This document shows, in pieces, positions 62,332 to 64,000 of a DNA stretch of 64,000 nucleotides. The DNA lies in assembly GCF_024584705.1 (NCBI RefSeq), contig NZ_CP097384.1, positions 3,720,001 to 3,784,000 on the forward strand. Reading direction: 5' to 3'. The notes under the pieces are model-generated. The model saw nothing but the letters and a program-made list of their open reading frames with translations. It did not search any database and was not told the DNA's origin. The position numbers were made by a program, and so were the translations under genes. The stretch is from Blastopirellula sp. J2-11 (GTDB lineage Bacteria; Planctomycetota; Planctomycetia; Pirellulales; Pirellulaceae). The first letter of the stretch is position 1. Each line of letters starts with the position of its first letter.

Positions 62332-63450
62332 ATGAAACCTTTAACGCCGCAATCGCCGACGCATTGGACCCGAGCTTTGGGGACGCTGGCGCTGATTTTC
62401 GCGGCGGCGCAAATATCTGTCGCCGCTGATCCAGCTTGGTTCGCTCAGGCCGTAACGCCGCCCCCCGCGGTTGAGACAGCAAGCAGCAAGACGTTGCAAA
62501 CCGCCGACGGCATGCCGGTCACTTCCCTGGCGGAGTGGAGAGAAAAACGTCCGCAACTCGCCGCCGATTGGCGCAAATTTCTCGGCGCCTATTCTGCTGC
62601 TCCGCAATTGCAATTCAACCTTGAGACGCTGAAATCTGACCGCTTAGAGCACTGCACGCGGACGTTGATTCGTTACCAGGCCGAACCTGGCCGTTCGGTT
62701 CGCGCCTATCTATTAACGCCGCACCATCCGGTCGGACAAAAGCTGCCGGCGATCGTCGCGTTTCACGGCACCAACGCCAAGACGTTTCAAAAATTGGTCG
62801 GCCTCGACGGAGAGCCAGATCGACACATCGGACTTCGCCTGGCGGAAAAAGGGTTCGTCGTGATTTGTCCCGAAAATTTTCTGTGGGAGCAAAAGTCCTA
62901 TCTTGCTTCCACGGCCGCCGTGCTTTCGCCTCACCCTGACAGCAAAGGGATGGCCGTTATGTTGGCCGACGGATTGCGGGCGGTCGACGTCCTCTTGGCG
63001 CAAGCCGACGTTGATCCGCGGCGGATCGGCGTTTATGGCCACTCGTTGGGCGCCAAAGAAGCGCTGTACCTCACGGCGTTCGACGATCGCATTTGCGCGG
63101 CGGTCGCCAGCGAAGGAGGAATCGGGATGCATTCGACCAACTGGGAAGCCCCCTGGTATCTGGGCAAAGTCGTCAAGTCGGCCGACTTCACTCGCGATCA
63201 CGACGACCTGATCGCGCTCATTGCGCCCCGTCCGTTTCTGGTCCTCGGCGGTGAAACCGGTCGTGGTTGTTCGGATGGTGAGCGTAGTTGGCCGGCGCTG
63301 CTGGTCGGGCAACGCGTCACCCAACTCTATGACGCGCCGGTTCGTATCGGCCTTTGGAACCATCACGAGGGACACAAACTGTCGTGGGAAAGCGGCGAGC
63401 GCGTGATCGAGTGGTTGACGGCCTATGTGGCGGAAAAGAACCAAAACTAA
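62332..63450 (+). CDS. Exported alpha/beta hydrolase (dienelactone/acetyl-xylan esterase-like)
   Basis: This is a 372-residue protein from the ATG at 62332; a GTG six bases earlier is possible. Residues about 14-34 are a signal peptide ending ISVAAD. The hydrolase core shows VAFHGTNAKTFQ (oxyanion hole strand), GVYGHSLGAKEALYLTAFDD with the nucleophile S238, and a C-terminal LWNHHEGHKLSW supplying the catalytic His. GLRLAEKGFVVICPENF is a cap-like region. It probably deacetylates or de-esterifies a polysaccharide or other ester outside the cytoplasm. It is divergent from the Gfo/Idh/MocA gene and overlaps the convergent treZ end by 4 bp. Confidence 0.85.
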   Translation: MKPLTPQSPTHWTRALGTLALIFAAAQISVAADPAWFAQAVTPPPAVETASSKTLQTADGMPVTSLAEWREKRPQLAADWRKFLGAYSAAPQLQFNLETLKSDRLEHCTRTLIRYQAEPGRSVRAYLLTPHHPVGQKLPAIVAFHGTNAKTFQKLVGLDGEPDRHIGLRLAEKGFVVICPENFLWEQKSYLASTAAVLSPHPDSKGMAVMLADGLRAVDVLLAQADVDPRRIGVYGHSLGAKEALYLTAFDDRICAAVASEGGIGMHSTNWEAPWYLGKVVKSADFTRDHDDLIALIAPRPFLVLGGETGRGCSDGERSWPALLVGQRVTQLYDAPVRIGLWNHHEGHKLSWESGERVIEWLTAYVAEKNQN

Positions 63451-64000
63451 CGCGAATTCGGTCGCATCAACACCGCCGTGTGTCCCGGAATAAGCCACTC
63501 TTGCGTATCAAGCAGCGCCGTGCCAGATCCGCCGTAACGCGGCTCTTCGCTCGACCAGAGCAGCGCCCAATTGGTATTCTGCGGCGGAGCGACCAGCGGC
63601 TCGGCGACCGGACGCCAACTCAGGTCGCGCCCGAGGTTGACGAACAACAAACGGTCAGCGCCGCTCGGCGTAATCCAACGCAACAAGAAAGCCTCGTCGC
63701 TGATCACCGAGCCCTCGAGCATCACGTCGTCTTGCTGCGAGATCGTCGCATCGGTCTTGCGCAGGTGAAGCAAATCGCGATGCAGCGCCACAACGGGCGC
63801 ATTGCTTTCGACTTCCTCCCAGTTCAATTTCGAGCGTTCGAACGCTTCGCGCCCGATCGGATCATTCGGCATGAACGTCTGAAAATAACCTGCGGCTCGC
63901 GGAAAACATCGCATAAACTCGAAGCGGCCCTCCCGCGCCAACTGATCGATCCCCACTTCGTGATCGGCGAAAAAGAAAAACGGGCTCGACGCGGCGAACT
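63447..64000 (-). CDS. treZ: Malto-oligosyltrehalose trehalohydrolase, C-terminal part
   Basis: The gene continues beyond the right edge. The visible 184 codons start in FAASSPFFFFADHEVGID and continue QLAREGRFEFMRCF, both typical of the end of the TreZ barrel. PNDPIGREAFERSKLNWEEV and HRDLLHLRKTDATI follow, then a C-terminal beta domain (LRWITPSGADRLLFVNLG) ending in GHTAVLMRPNSR. TreZ releases trehalose from maltooligosyltrehalose and works with TreY and often TreX. Those genes would lie beyond the window. The call rests on the FFADH motif and its neighbours. Confidence 0.78.
   Translation of the reverse strand, partial: FAASSPFFFFADHEVGIDQLAREGRFEFMRCFPRAAGYFQTFMPNDPIGREAFERSKLNWEEVESNAPVVALHRDLLHLRKTDATISQQDDVMLEGSVISDEAFLLRWITPSGADRLLFVNLGRDLSWRPVAEPLVAPPQNTNWALLWSSEEPRYGGSGTALLDTQEWLIPGHTAVLMRPNSR

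Overview
The window looks like a chromosomal segment from a planctomycete, most likely a Pirellulales relative of Blastopirellula, Bremerella or Rhodopirellula. This is inferred from its protein families. It has five DUF1559 proteins with prepilin-type N-termini, DUF1592/DUF1588/DUF1585 and DUF1549/DUF1553 'planctomycete cytochrome' proteins paired with Tat-exported DUF1552 or DUF1501 proteins, short ECF sigma factors fused by stop/start overlap to FecR-like or FecR-position membrane proteins, and three exported Gfo/Idh/MocA oxidoreductases. No 16S rRNA is present, so the genus cannot be fixed.

Layout. 1-5.7 kb (minus strand): DUF1559, a small lipoprotein, an ECF sigma factor, a FecR-type anti-sigma protein, a DUF1592 cytochrome-type protein and the start of a DUF1552 protein. 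6.2-8.2 kb: a membrane-anchored coiled-coil protein and an O-methyltransferase. 8.5-17.6 kb (plus strand): a second copy of the same module, ECF sigma, membrane partner, DUF1592 protein, DUF1552 protein, then a DUF1559 plus lipoprotein pair that is duplicated in tandem at an offset of 1735 bp. 17.8-22.7 kb: a likely sugar-acid catabolic locus with a GntP-family permease, an IlvD/Edd aldonate dehydratase and a DHDPS-family enzyme. Two strong inverted repeats lie inside it.

23.0-28.4 kb holds one 1781-residue protein with a P-loop, Walker B and downstream motifs of the STAND (NLR-like) NTPases. Its N-terminal region is unassigned, and its long helical C-terminal half has clearly AT-richer sampled DNA than the NTPase part. 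It is the best candidate here for an undescribed system, probably defence or signalling. It is followed by a minisatellite of exactly 22 units of 19 bp. 29.3-37.3 kb: yebC, a DUF1501 and DUF1549/DUF1553 operon, a large inverted repeat, a GH105-type glycosidase, a SpoIIAA-like protein and tRNA-Met(CAU) with its terminator.

37.5-48.8 kb is mostly housekeeping and transport: a TolC/NodT outer membrane factor, an M24 aminopeptidase, a secreted Ntn-hydrolase, a Gfo/Idh/MocA protein, an SRPBCC protein, a DUF6940 protein, class I fructose-bisphosphate aldolase and a divergent NRAMP-family transporter. 48.8-51.8 kb holds two more DUF1559 plus lipoprotein pairs. 52.6-54.4 kb is nagB-nagA, preceded by repeated TGATATCA-type palindromes. 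55-58.1 kb is a tandem pair of DUF1254/DUF1214 exported proteins, flanked by a 60-bp direct repeat. 58.4-62.3 kb: a LacI-type regulator, two Gfo/Idh/MocA proteins and an exported esterase-like hydrolase. The window ends inside treZ.

The recurrent theme is exported sugar and polysaccharide metabolism plus paralogous surface modules (DUF1559 plus transthyretin-like lipoprotein, found five times out of five). All positions come from reading the sequence. No database search was run.
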